Positions 35,535-47,656 of a stretch of DNA of 64,000 nucleotides are shown here, in pieces. Numbering within the stretch: the stretch's first letter is position 1; each line of letters opens with the position of its first letter. The stretch is from Rutidosis leptorrhynchoides (Eukaryota > Streptophyta > Magnoliopsida > Asterales > Asteraceae): contig NC_092339.1 of NCBI RefSeq assembly GCF_046630445.1, positions 56,343,501-56,407,500 on the forward strand. The letters run 5' to 3'. The notes beneath the pieces are model-generated. The model was given only the letters and a program-made list of their open reading frames with translations, did not search any database and was not told the DNA's origin. The position numbers and the translations under genes are program-made.

Positions 35535-35738
35535 TTACAATCCCTTTTCAAGGTAGTCAACTTTGTCACAGCTCCAGCAAATCAACTTCGACTTTTCAAT
35601 CGTACTAATCTTATTATAACCTTGATGTATACGATTGCCTTTTTCGTCATCGTTACCGGAGAACCTTTTATATTCCACCATATTACCAGCAAATGTACCA
35701 GCAACCTCGTCGCTTCTTGGTTTAAATCTCTTCGACAA
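35535..35738 (-). pseudogene. Antisense Copia-gag relic in element A
   Basis: Minus strand gives FKPRSDEVAGTFAGNMVE followed by EKSKLICWSCDKV, a Copia-like linker and zinc-knuckle start. Same relic as 1010-1215 in element 1. Degraded. Confidence 0.45.
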
Positions 35739-35957
35739 ATCACTAAATTTATCTATTGAAATCTCATCATGTACTCATCCGCATCTTGTAACAAGAATTG
35801 CCATACCAATTACCGGGAATCAACAAATCTGTATTGTGAGTCTCGCAACGTTTCCACATCAACAGTTATATGTATCCATATAATATTTATCTCTTAGAAC
35901 TATGATCTTCCATTCTGAAATTCTGAAAAGCACCCAGTCTGCGAAATAATACTCTGA

Positions 35958-36212
35958 ATTTTGAAAAGCTGAATGAAGCAACAAAAACTGTAAACGATCT
36001 CAACAGCCAAAAGCTGATGATAAAGAATTGTATGTTGGCAAAGCTCAGAAAAAGTTTGAAACTGAAAAACTGATTGAACAAACTAAGAAGGAGTCTCTGA
36101 ACAAATCACAAGGACTAAACTTATACATTAAGAATCCTGATGATTCTGTTTCTGATAAAATCTTTAGCGAATACATTGCTTCTGACTCCAAACTCTTGCG
36201 AACAAATTTTCT
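35958..36212 (+). pseudogene. Captured PABP gene fragment in element A
   Basis: The clearest of the three copies: YVGKAQKKFETEKLIEQTKK then NKSQGLNLYIKNPDDSV. Plant PABPs have (W)YVGKAQKKSERE..., a QxxKEAADKxQG linker and NLYIKNLDDSV at the start of RRM4. About 85 codons; it has no PABP promoter or flanking exons. Host coding sequence carried in a retroelement. Confidence 0.85.
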
Positions 36213-36429
36213 TCACCATCCTTCGATATTAGAAATTCCAAGATATCATCGTATCTTTCATTATAAATATCCTACATATTCCTGAAGATATTTTCATAAC
36301 TATTCTTATCTGAAATCAAGAATCTCTTCGTGCTATCAGTGTTACATCATATAGAAACTGTTTGTTTCTATATTCTGTAAACTTTCGAGATTAAAATATG
36401 AATGTTATTGAAGTAATGTTGGGAACTGA

Positions 36430-36491
36430 TGCATGAGTTAGTATAATATAATGACACTTGATCAACGTGATTATATTACAGTAAGTCATGC
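36430..36491 (+). other. Conserved hairpin in element A
   Basis: GCATGAGTTAGTATAATATA pairs with TATATTACAGTAAGTCATGC around a loop with CTTGATCAACG. Counterpart of 1905-1967 and 59827-59889. Confidence 0.6.
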
Positions 36492-37722
36492 TGAGTTTCT
36501 AATAAAACGTGATGATTCACAGACCATAATGTCATCATGTGCCATGTTACACGACTCTTACATTCTACCTAATCTATAAACATATCAAGAACATATTTTC
36601 TTGATAGTTATATCTTTTCTCCTGAATTCTGGTAATATAACCTATCAAGATCGTGCTAATACATTCTTTTTTGTTTAGAACATGATGTTTATCCGAAATT
36701 CTATAATTACGAATTCTGGACCGTTACTCGTTTTACTAGAGGTCGAGAGGATAATAAAAAGGCAAAGAGCTCCAAAATATAAGAGAAAATATAAAGCCCA
36801 ATAACAACACGGAGGTTACAAACCGTGGATATTAATACGAACAGCAACATAAAGACACGGTAAAATTAAGAATAATATCACCCTAAGGTAATAGTAGAAG
36901 TAAACAGATTTTTCTGGTGAAAGATTGAAAAGAAGGATGACAGAAGTGATAATTAGAAAAATATCAAGGATTAGAAAGGGATTAAGCATTTTCACAATCT
37001 TTTGGGTGTATGAACTAAGAAAGAAAGTATAGGAATGGTGAGAAAAAAGGGAATGAAAGAACTTAATTTATAATGGAAATATCAGGCAGAGTAATCGAAG
37101 AAAATCACCGTATTTAATTATAGAGATCTTAATTTCTTTATTCGCCGAAGAATCAAATCTTTTAAATTTTGAAGATTTTCTTTAATTCCTTGATTTTCGG
37201 AAATCAACCGTGACTACGACACCAGACAAGACAGATCTGCATTTTCTCATTTCATTCTTTTGTGATATCTTCAGCCTTACGCTTCGAGTATCGAGTTATT
37301 TTATCTATGATACTCAATGTTGATAAAATCTTATTTTTAACTTATATTCGTCATGAAAATATTTTTATTGTTAACCATGACCACCTCACTCAAATTTCGG
37401 GACGAAATTTCTTTAACGGGTAGGTACTGTGACGACCCGGAAATTTCCGATCAAATTTAAACTTAATCTTATAATGATTCCGACACGATAAGCAAAGTCT
37501 ATTAAACCGAGTCTCAAAATGTTAGAACTATTTTTCAAGAATGCATTTGACCTTCAATTATTTCTGACGATTCACGAACACTAGTTGTAAATAAATATGT
37601 AGATATAAATATAAATATATGTATATATACAATATTTTGAATTAATAATGTATACTTTAAATAGTAGAATCAAAAATGTAAAGTATGATACAAAAACAAT
37701 CATGTTGTTAATAAAACGAATC

Positions 37723-37795
<73 letters not shown>

Positions 37796-39142
37796 TGTAC
37801 ACAATTAAGATACTATGTATATTGTATTAAATATTCGAACATGTTATATGAATATTATATAATTAATAATAGGTAATGTAATATATTAAATGTAATAAGA
37901 AGTTAAACATATAATATTAATATTAATATTTCCATTACTATCAATAATATCAACATGAATATCAAAATCAGTGTTAGTCATATTATTATTTTCAATAGAT
38001 AATATAGGAAAGTTGATACATATAAATTGTTGTGATGTTATTGTTATCATTAATAACATCATTATTATATTATAATGAGTAATAAAAGTTTGATTAAGAT
38101 TATTATTATTATTATTATTTACTCATTATACTTATTATTAGTATTATTTTGTTATCAGTATTACATTATTTTGATATTTATTAAAAGAGTAATCATAATC
38201 TATAAAAAATAAATATACTTATCTAAATAAAAGAGAAATACAAATAAAAATATAAATATAAATATATAGATATATACAAATATATATAATAGGAAATCAG
38301 TATTGTTATTTATTATTATTAGTATTAGTATTTGTATTATTATTATTAATATTATTATTAATACATTTAATAATTATTAATTAATTAAAATTATTAATAA
38401 CAGATTAAGAATATGTTTCCTATCTTTGTCATGCTCGATATATTTTTCCTTGTTATCTATTTAACTCGTGATCCCTGGTCGACCTATCAGCATCATATAT
38501 ATCAATCAACTATCCTTTATGCTTACCAGAAACAATCTGCTACCTATCTGTTATATTATTTATTTTAAAGAAAAACCAACCGATACCCTGCTCGTGTCAT
38601 GTTTGAGTCAAAAACTCAAATTCAAATCGATTTTTGAAATTCAACAATGCAGATGTATTAGGATACATGTAGTTGAACTATCTGCAAAGTTTCGAACCCT
38701 AATTCTTTCAATTAATCATGAATTTTCGAGTCAAAGTTTTGAAAATAAAAGTCAACCGAATTGAATATCAAGAAATTCGAGTTGATTATGATGTTTCAAG
38801 TGTAATTAGCGATTCCAATAGTTTCAAGGAGTGGATTATAATCTATTTTATGTTTTAACATTTGTCTAAAACTAGCTCGAAGTCAAAATCGAATTTTTTT
38901 CCTTATATAGCGACGAGCAGGTGCTGAAGCATATGTATTTGTTTTTATTTATTTTCGTTTTGTTTTAATTAAATTAAACACTTAAACTAAATCTTTCTAT
39001 TTGTTATTAAATTTGAAAATGTATTCTGGTTATTTATCTGTTATGATTACATGGGTGTTAGCCGATTGGGTTATGAAGGAGAAGATGAGAAACAGATCTA
39101 AGGACATGATACATTTATTAGTTTCGGTATAATTACAGAAAA

Positions 39143-39213
39143 GTATGGGCAGTACAATGGTTTAGAACGTTAGGAGGGAGCGTAAGGTCGCGGATTCGAG
39201 TCCGGTCTGGGAC
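39143..39213 (+). other. tRNA-like Pol III module in the 3' LTR of element A
   Basis: Same 71 nt as 30211-30281; the B box reads GATTCGAGTCC here. Confidence 0.6.
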
Positions 39214-39416
39214 ATTTCTTTTTAGAAAAGCTTTATGAGCTAGTTTTCTAACTAATATTATTATTATTGTTATTATGATCATAATTATTGTTGTTATTAT
39301 TATTTTAATTGTTATTATTATTATTATTATTATTATCATAATTATAAGTAGAGTAATCATTATTATTATTAATTATTAGTATAACTATTATTATTACCAT
39401 TATTATTATTATTATG

Positions 39417-39461
<45 letters not shown>

Positions 39462-39814
39462 GTTATTATTATAATTATCACTATCACCATTATCATGCTT
39501 AGATTTATAAATACTAAGACATAACTATTACTATTATTTTTATAAGTATTATTAATATTATTATTAATTTTATCATTTAAGTATTATTAATATTATTACT
39601 ATGAAAATAATAACATTTATTAGTAAGTTCATTAATATTAGTGCTAGTATCATTTTATTAGTATTATTATTGGCATAAGTATTATTATTAATATTAACAT
39701 TAATATTAATATGATTATCAATACTAGTACTGTTATTATTAGAGATTATTATAATTACTAAAAGTATCATTACTTTAAATCTACCATTTTTATTAAAACT
39801 ATTATTGTTGCTAC

Positions 39815-39903
<89 letters not shown>

Positions 39904-40082
39904 GTATTACAATTATTATTATTACTATTATTATACTTATTCTAATAGTATTATAACTATTATTTTGCAAACACAGATTATATTTAATATACATGATTTA
40001 AAATTATTAATACTTTTATTTATCTAAAATATACAAAAATGAATATATAATAAAATATATAATTGTTCGATTACGATTATAC

Positions 40083-40212
<130 letters not shown>

Positions 40213-41171
40213 GATAAAGGTTTGTGAATCCGAGGCCAACCCTGCATTATTCAATATAGTCATATGTATTTTTACTACAAAATACATTAGGTGAGTTTCA
40301 TTTGCCTTTTTACCCTTTATATTTTTAGGCTGAGAATACATGCGCAATTTTTATAAATGTTTTACGAAATAGACACAAGTAATCGAAACTACATTATATG
40401 GTTGAATGATCGAAGCCGAATATGCCCCTTTTTACTTGGTAACCTAAGAATTAGTAAACCAGTCTACTAGTTGACGCGAATCCTAAAGATAGATCTATTG
40501 GGCTCATCAAACCCCATCCGTTGTAGCGGATGCTTTAGTACTTCGATGTTGTTTTATCGTCTCCGAAGGATTTTCCGGAATGATAGGGGATATTCTTATA
40601 TGCATTTTGTTAATGTCGATTACCAGGTGTTCAATCCATATGAATGATTTTTGTCTCTATGCATGGGACGTATATTTATGAGAATTGAAATATGAAATCT
40701 TGTGGTCTATTAAAATAATGAAATGATTATTTATGTTAAACTAATGAACTCACCAACCTTTTGGTTGACACTTTAAAGCATGTTTATTCTCAGGTATGAA
40801 AGAAATCTTCCGCTGTGCATTTGCTCATTTTAGAGATATTATTGGGAGTCATTCATGACATATTTCGAAAGACGTTGCATTCGAGTCGTTGAGTTCATCA
40901 AGATTATTATTAAGTCAAATATAGTTGGATGTATTATGAAATGGTATGCATAATGTCAACTTTCGATGAAAAGAAAGTTTGCCTTTTAAAAACGAATGCA
41001 ATGTTTGTAAAATGTATCATATAGAGGTCAAATACCTCGCGATGTAACCAACTATTGTGAATAATTTGTAATCGATATGGACTTCGTCCGGATGGATTAG
41101 GACGGGTCGCTTCAGTTATTGACATGACATGGATGTTCAAATTTAGAGGTGAATAATATGTAGTATATACG

Positions 41172-41510
41172 TGGGAAAAATTGTGTTAGGATGTGTGAAA
41201 AACTAAAAAAAATAAAATAAAGAAATTACTATCATACACATCAAATAGCCAATGGCATATATAGGGGTATCGAAGTAGTGTAATTATGAAGTTACGAGTT
41301 TAAGTTGAGAGTTGAACAATGTGTTATATGTTTGCGGAAAATAATTGTTAGGATGTGTGAAAAATACTATCTTATAAAATTTATCACACATATCAAATGG
41401 TTATTGGTATAGCGGTATCAACTACGAAATTATGAGTTTAAGTTTTGACGTGAACAATATGTGTATATTTATAGAAAAATTGTGTTAAGATGTGTGAAGT
41501 ACTTACTAAC
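41172..41510. repeat. Diverged tandem duplication
   Basis: ATTGTGTTAGGATGTGTGAA, CACATCAAAT, GGTATCGAAGTAG.. and GAGTTTAAGTT recur about 170 bp later (TTGTTAGGATGTGTGAAAAA, CACATATCAAATGG, CGGTATCAACTACG, GAGTTTAAGTT), with a third start near 41480. Weak tRNA-box resemblance is possible, but no SINE structure is proven. Confidence 0.5.
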
Positions 41511-41681
41511 AGAATGTCAGACACACCTGCTCATGGTTTGGGTCACGATCAAAATAAAAATAGTTGATATAAAATGTTAGGTAGGTTGAATTTTTTTATT
41601 TTTTTTTACACGACTGTTAACAAGCTTTAATTATTTACAAATGATTTACATGTATAAGCACAGTGACTCCGATTTAGACTT

Positions 41682-42029
41682 GGGGTGTGTTTGAATGAAA
41701 CTAGCTGGAGTTGGAGCTTATAGCTAGAACTGGAGCTTATGAGCTAGAGTTGGAGCTGAAGCTTATTTTTAAAGCCGGTAGCTGAATCTTATTATTTTTT
41801 ATAAGTGTATGGTAAACTAGCTGGAGCTTATTTTCCAGTTCATAAACTCTAATTTTTTTCATAAGCTACTAGAAGTATATAACTTATTTTTTAAAAGCTT
41901 ATGATTTTCATAATCTCTACTTTTTATGTCTACCAAACGAAGCTTATGACTTAAAGCTCATTAAAATCATAAGCTCAAGCTCCAATAAGCTCCTATAAGC
42001 TCCAAGAGGTTTGTGTGCCAAACACACCT
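41682..42029. mobile_element. hAT-type MITE 1
   Basis: 348 bp with short inverted ends (GGGGTGTGTTTG at the left, CAAACACACC at the right) and an 8-bp near-duplicate target TTAGACTT / TTGGACTT (41674-41681, 42030-42037). The interior is a set of inverted AGCTTATGAGCT/AGCTCCAACTCC motifs. No transposase. Confidence 0.7.
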
Positions 42030-42078
42030 TTGGACTTAGACTTGTAGCATCTAGGTGACATGATCAAACTCCTAAGAG

Positions 42079-42514
42079 CAAGGTTGAAAAAGACGCGAGA
42101 CGGGGCCGAAACGGTAGCGACCTCAAAACGTCGCAACGGAAAATACGGGGCCGAGACGGGGTCAAAACGGATGTTGACTATTGTTGACTTTTATATATAT
42201 AAATATATATTTACACATATTATAGAGCTAAAAAACCTTCGTTGACAAGTTTGTATCTATAATTGCTATTAGCGTTAATATAATACACAACGGAATACTA
42301 ACTAAGTCAATTTTGATTGATTTGACCGACTTATGACAAATTTTAATAGAATTTCTGACTTTTGATCGGCGTTGATCCAATTTTTTCTGCATTTGACCTG
42401 CCTTTTGACCGTTGACCGGCTTATAAGAAAACGGGACGGGGTCGAAATGGTTTAGTCACCAAAACGCCACAACGGGCGTCGAAACTGACGCAACGGACGC
42501 CGTTTACAACAGTG
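42079..42514. mobile_element. hAT-type MITE 2
   Basis: Perfect 8-bp target duplication CCTAAGAG (42071-42078, 42515-42522). Imperfect terminal inverted repeats CAAGGTTGAAAA / CACTGTTGTAAA. Interior with repeated ACGGGGCCGA and GACGGGGTCGAAA motifs and TTGACTTTTG pieces. 436 bp, no transposase. Confidence 0.75.
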
Positions 42515-42522
42515 CCTAAGAG

Positions 42523-44260
42523 TATTAAAAGTGACAAGTGATTCGTCTAAATTACGCATGAAGTTTTATGTGTTTGAGATAGTTTGTGTAGTTCTATAGG
42601 TAAAACATTGGAAAATGATTGAAAAATGATCTAGCAATGACATGAGGCCAAAAGTTAGAGGATACGTGAAGGAAGAGTCAAAGAAGGTCAAAGTCAACAA
42701 GAACATCTCCCATGTATCGATTTAGCTGCCAACTAAAGAGTTCATCAAGTTCCAGAAAATTTTCAAAATGCAAGAAATAGCTTTTCGGCTAAACTGAAGA
42801 ACAACCCTAGCTATCTCTTTGGTCGGCTGCTGAATGATGAGTCCAGATGAAGATTGAAAAAACTCCAAAGTTCATTCCAGCTGCTAGCTATTCAAACAGA
42901 TGCCAGCTATTCGAAGAATACTCTAAAAACTGTAAACATCCGCCGGAGATCACCTACAGCCGCCGGTTAATTACCAAAGCAACCCCCGAATACACTGGTA
43001 GGCGCCGACTCGAATTGATTTCGAACTTTTTTTTTTTAAGGTTTTACACTATAAATATAGGGTCAGCTGTAGAGTTCTGTATCACTTTCAATTCAGTTTC
43101 AAGTTTTGTTTTTTAGTCTATGCTTTCTCAAAATAATTTAGATTTACTTTTCAATTCTTGGATTTCAATCCTAACGCTTTGTTCTACAATATTATTTTGA
43201 GGTATTTATTATTTCAATTCGATGGTTATTATAATTTCAATTATTGTTATTTTTAATTTCAATATGAGCTAATCTTGTTAGTATTCACTTGGTAATGACA
43301 TGAACCCTCGTTCGGATTAACGATTATTTCAAATGTGTTTTTATCACTTGTATGAATAAAAAATTTTATGACTACGTAAAAATCCATTGATTATTTATAG
43401 ATTGTGATAAAAGTGTATGCGTAGATAAAAGATAAGATTAACGATCATATTTAATCCGATTACTTACTCGTTACTAGTATCTTTCATATGTCAACCTAGG
43501 TAATTTGTTTATTATTTAATGCGAACGAGTTGAAGATTATAAATTGGCTAGTACACACTTAAGTCTTGGAATCTAAATGAGCCTTGCAACAAATTATGTA
43601 TATATCCGGTATATAAAGTTGGTGATTTAATGAACCTAGTAATTAAGTCAACACTTATATCATAATTATCATTCTAATTCTTGTTTTAAAATCTTTCTAC
43701 TAGTTGGTCTGACTTACTAAGTAGGTGTTTGAATTAAAGTATAAGTTGTTTAAACCAACTTACTTCAAAAGGTTAATATGAAACTAAAGGAATTGTGAAA
43801 ATCTAAATGAATACTGTTGTCTATTTTATTCATATCATTTGATTGCTTTATTTAATTAATTCCTTAGTTTATAGTAAAACCAAAATCCCCCAATTAATCG
43901 GGACACTTAAATATAACAAATTCAATCGTACTACTCTATATGAAACGAACTCAACTGACCATTCAACCTATTGTTATACTAATCGTGACTGTTGCATGTA
44001 ATGTGTGCTAGGGTACTTAATTTTGTTTATAAATTTAAAGGTCGATCAACACGCATTAATAATGCGTTATTTCAGTGTTCAGTTTAAAGTATTGTAGGAC
44101 CTTTAAAGCAAAAAAGTACAAGTGTCATGTAAGATAAGGTCAAAATTCAGATGAATGTGCAAGAATATTATAATATTATTTATATAATTATTTAAATTTG
44201 TTTAATTTGAATTAAACCATAAAATAAACAAAATAAATAAAGTAAAACTTTCGTTATTTA
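42523..44260 (+). other. LTR-like or leader-like non-coding DNA
   Basis: TATA-box-like CACTATAAATATAGGG at about 43047-43062, followed by a T-rich leader (CTTTCAATTCAGTTTC, ATTCTTGGATTTCAATCC) and GATATGAGCTAATC-like sequence. This style is seen in LTR/leader regions of plant Athila-type Gypsy elements. Ends, partner LTR and primer site were not found. No coding region is recognised. Confidence 0.3.
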
Positions 44261-44709
44261 TGAAGAAATTTATTCAACAACAATCAGATCAAAGTAATTT
44301 GAACAACACCAACAAATCATCAAAAATACTTCATTAAACTGAAGAATAAAAGTGACCGGGCAAAGCCCAAACAAATACAGAAAAATAAGAACACTAGCTT
44401 CCAATTACACAGAAAATCACTCAATGAATTATCACCAACAGATGATAATCATTCACACACTAAATATGACAAACCCTAGATGATAGTCGGGTGCCAGAGA
44501 ATAAAAAGAAAAGATAAAAAACCCTAAATGACTACTGTTACAATATACAGAGAAAACTTTGGCTTAATGTCATATTTGGTCCCTCACAAATAAAACACTC
44601 AAACTTCTGCCACAATTCTTCATGTATTTACCTGCAAACACATCAAATACAAAACAAGCACAAATAATATTCCAAGTTAGATTGAAATTTATATCTTACT
44701 TTTTGAACA
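44261..44709 (-). repeat. 3' LTR of the Copia element
   Basis: 449 bp, pair of 49908-50356. The minus-strand LTR starts TGTTCAAAAAGTAAG. Confidence 0.93.
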
Positions 44710-46877
44710 TGCCCCCTCAATATGATCTTGGAATAAATCTACAATTCCAAGCTTGTCACAAAAATAGTTATGAACTTTAGAGCTTAATCCTTTAGTAAAG
44801 ATATCTGCTGTTTGAATACATGAATCAATCTTAATAGTTTTCACAACACCAGCAGCAACCTTCTCTCTGATAAAATGAACATCAACTTCCAAATGCTTAA
44901 ATTTCTCATGAAAAACTGGATTAGCAGCAAGTTGAATTGCAAATTTATTATCACAGTACAAATAAACAGGTAAATCAGTTTTAATTTGAAGATCTTTTAA
45001 AAGTTTCAAAATCCACATAATTTCACAAGTAGCATTACTCATTCCTCTATATTCAGATTCTGCAGAGGATCTAGAAACAACATCCTGTTTTTTTTACTTT
45101 TCCATGAAACAAGAGAATTACCCAGAAAGATACAATATCCATTCACAGACTTTCTAAGAAAAGCATATTTAGCCCAGTCAGCATCAACAATTGCAGTCAA
45201 ATTCAAATTAAGTGACTTAACAATAGAAACACCTTTTCCAGGTGAGAGCTTAAGATATTTTAAGACATGAAAAGCAAGTTTTAAATGACTTTCTAAAGGA
45301 GAATGTATGAATTGACTCAAGCAATGTACAGCATATGCAATATCAGGTCTGGTCATTGTTAAGTAAATTAACTTTCCCACAAGTTTTTGATAATATGTAA
45401 TATTCTTAATCCTTTTATCTTTGACACTGCACTCATTATTTAAAACAATATTTGCTTCAATGGGTGTAGACAAAGGTTTACATCCAAGCATTCTAAATTC
45501 TTGAAGTAATTCAAGATAATACTTTCTCTGATTAAGACATACACCATCTTTTGTTTGAAGAACTTCAATTCTTAGAAAGTATTTAAGATTTCCCAAGTCT
45601 TTTATTTTGAAATTAGAACTTAAGTATGATTTAAACTGTGCAATTTCAAGTTCACTATTTCCAGTAATGATAATATCATCAACATACACTAAAATTGCTA
45701 AAAATAAACCATTTTCAGATTTAGTGTATAATGAATAATCATTAGTGCTTTGCCTAAAACCATTATCAATTAGAACATCAGTCAACTTCTCATTCCATTT
45801 TCTAGGGGCTTGTTTCAAGCCATATAGAGATTTTATTAATTTGCATACTTTGTTTGGATCATCATTGAAGTAACCTTCAGGAGGTTTCATGTAAACATCC
45901 TCAATGATTTCACCATACAAAAAAGCATTGTTTACATCAAGTTGATGTAACACCCAACCTTTGTCAATTGCAAGAGCAATTAAACATCTAACTGTTACCA
46001 TTTTAGCAACATGAGAGAAGGTTTCTTCATAATCTAAACCTTCCCTTTGGCTAAACCCTTTAGCCACAAGCCTTGCTTTATATCTTTCAATCTCTCTATT
46101 TGACTTGTATTTAATTTTATAAACCCATTTAGAACCAATTGGTTTTCTACCAGGGGGTAGATCAACCATAATCCAAGTGTTATTTCTGTTAAGAGCACAG
46201 ATTTCCTCATTCATAGCATTAACCCAATTTTCATCTTTTACAGCTTCAGAATAAGTATTAGGTTCAATACTTTTATTCAGATTGGAAACAAAACAATAGT
46301 TGTCAGAATTTAGCAAAGAGTAATTTACAACTCTGTTAATCCCATACTTAACTTTATCATCAAGCACATAATCATTAAATCTTTTAGGAAGCATTGTTGT
46401 TCTATCAGACCTTCTAACAGTTGAAGTCTCACCCACTTGAGTATGATTTAGATTTTGATTTGTGCCCTCAGGGATATCACTAGTGTCATCAGGTGTTGCA
46501 CTTTGATCACTCTCAGTTCCAATACTTGAAGTATTATCATGAGAATTATCTGTGCCATCACTTACTTCAGTGTCTCTCCCTTCATCATTGGGACTTTTAG
46601 AGTCTTGATTTTTAAAAACAACATCTTTTTCAGAATAAAGATCAAAAAAATTTAAGTGAGTTACATCAGAAAGCTGATCAGTAGTTTTAGAAGCATTATC
46701 TTTTTTAAATGGAAAAACTGTTTCATAAAATTTCACATCCCTTGAAAACATGACTAATTTTGTATCAAGATTATAAAGTTTATAACCTTTTTTAACAGAA
46801 GAATATCTAATCATAACACATTTTTCAACTCTACTACTAAACTTATCATGAATGTTTAAAACAGTAGCATAACACAA
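44689..46877 (-). pseudogene. Copia reverse transcriptase and RNase H region
   Basis: RVT_2 signatures: NTWIMVDLPPGRKPIGSKWV, RYKARLVAKGFSQREGLDYE, LYGLKQAPRKWNEKL and the catalytic YVDDIIITGN. The RNase H part has ADWAKYAFLRKSVNGYCIFL, then YCDNKFAIQLAANPVFHEK and HLEVDVHFIREKV near the end. Broken between the two parts. Confidence 0.92.
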
Positions 46878-47656
46878 ACAACCAAAAACTCTAATGTGAG
46901 AGTGAGACTAGGCTTATAGCCAAAAACACACTCAAATGGGGACTTTCCAGCTAGAACAATAGTTGGCAACCTATTAATCAAATACACAGCAGTCAATACA
47001 CATTCAGACCAAAAAGTAAGAGGTAACCCCCCTTGAAACATAAGACTTCTTGCAACATTTAAAAGATGTCTATGTTTCCTTTCTACAATCCCATTTTGTT
47101 GTGGTGTATAAGAACAAGATGTTTGATGAAAAATTCCTTTTGAATCACAGAAACTTTGAACATTTGAATTGCAAAACTCAGTTCCATTATTAGACCTTAT
47201 GATCTTAATTGAAACATTAAACCGATTTTTAAGTAAATTATAAAACTGCACAAGATTATCAAATACTTGATCTTTAGATTTTAAAAGATAAACTCAAACA
47301 GCTCTTGGAAAATCATCAACAATAGTGAGGAAAAATTTAAAACCTTCTCTACTTTGAACTTTATAGGGGCCCTACAAGTCAAGATGAATTAATTCTCCTA
47401 TTGATTTTGATTTACGTTCACTCAAGGGAAAGGGTTCCCTTGTTTGTTTAGCTTTATGACAAATATCACAAGGATTATTATTAATAGTTTCTCTTATATT
47501 AAGATTTGATTTCAAAACTTCTAAAACTTGACTTGCAGGGTGACCCAATCTGTGATGCCATAATCTTAATGACACAGCATTTGAAACAACATTTGAATTT
47601 TTAACAATATATTCACCTTTTTTAAAACAAATATAGACCATTGATTTCATCACCAA
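46856..47656 (-). pseudogene. Copia integrase region
   Basis: GAG_pre-integrase zinc segment (LRLWHHRLGHPASQVLEVLK, CDICHKAKQ) followed by the rve core (IRSNNGTEFCN, FHQTSCSYTPQQNGIVERKH, HLLNVARSLMFQ). Broken. Confidence 0.9.

Noticed and set aside
42847-43116. Open frame after MITE 2
   Set aside because: Covers a TATA-containing leader-like region and a poly(T) tract; no homology recognised.
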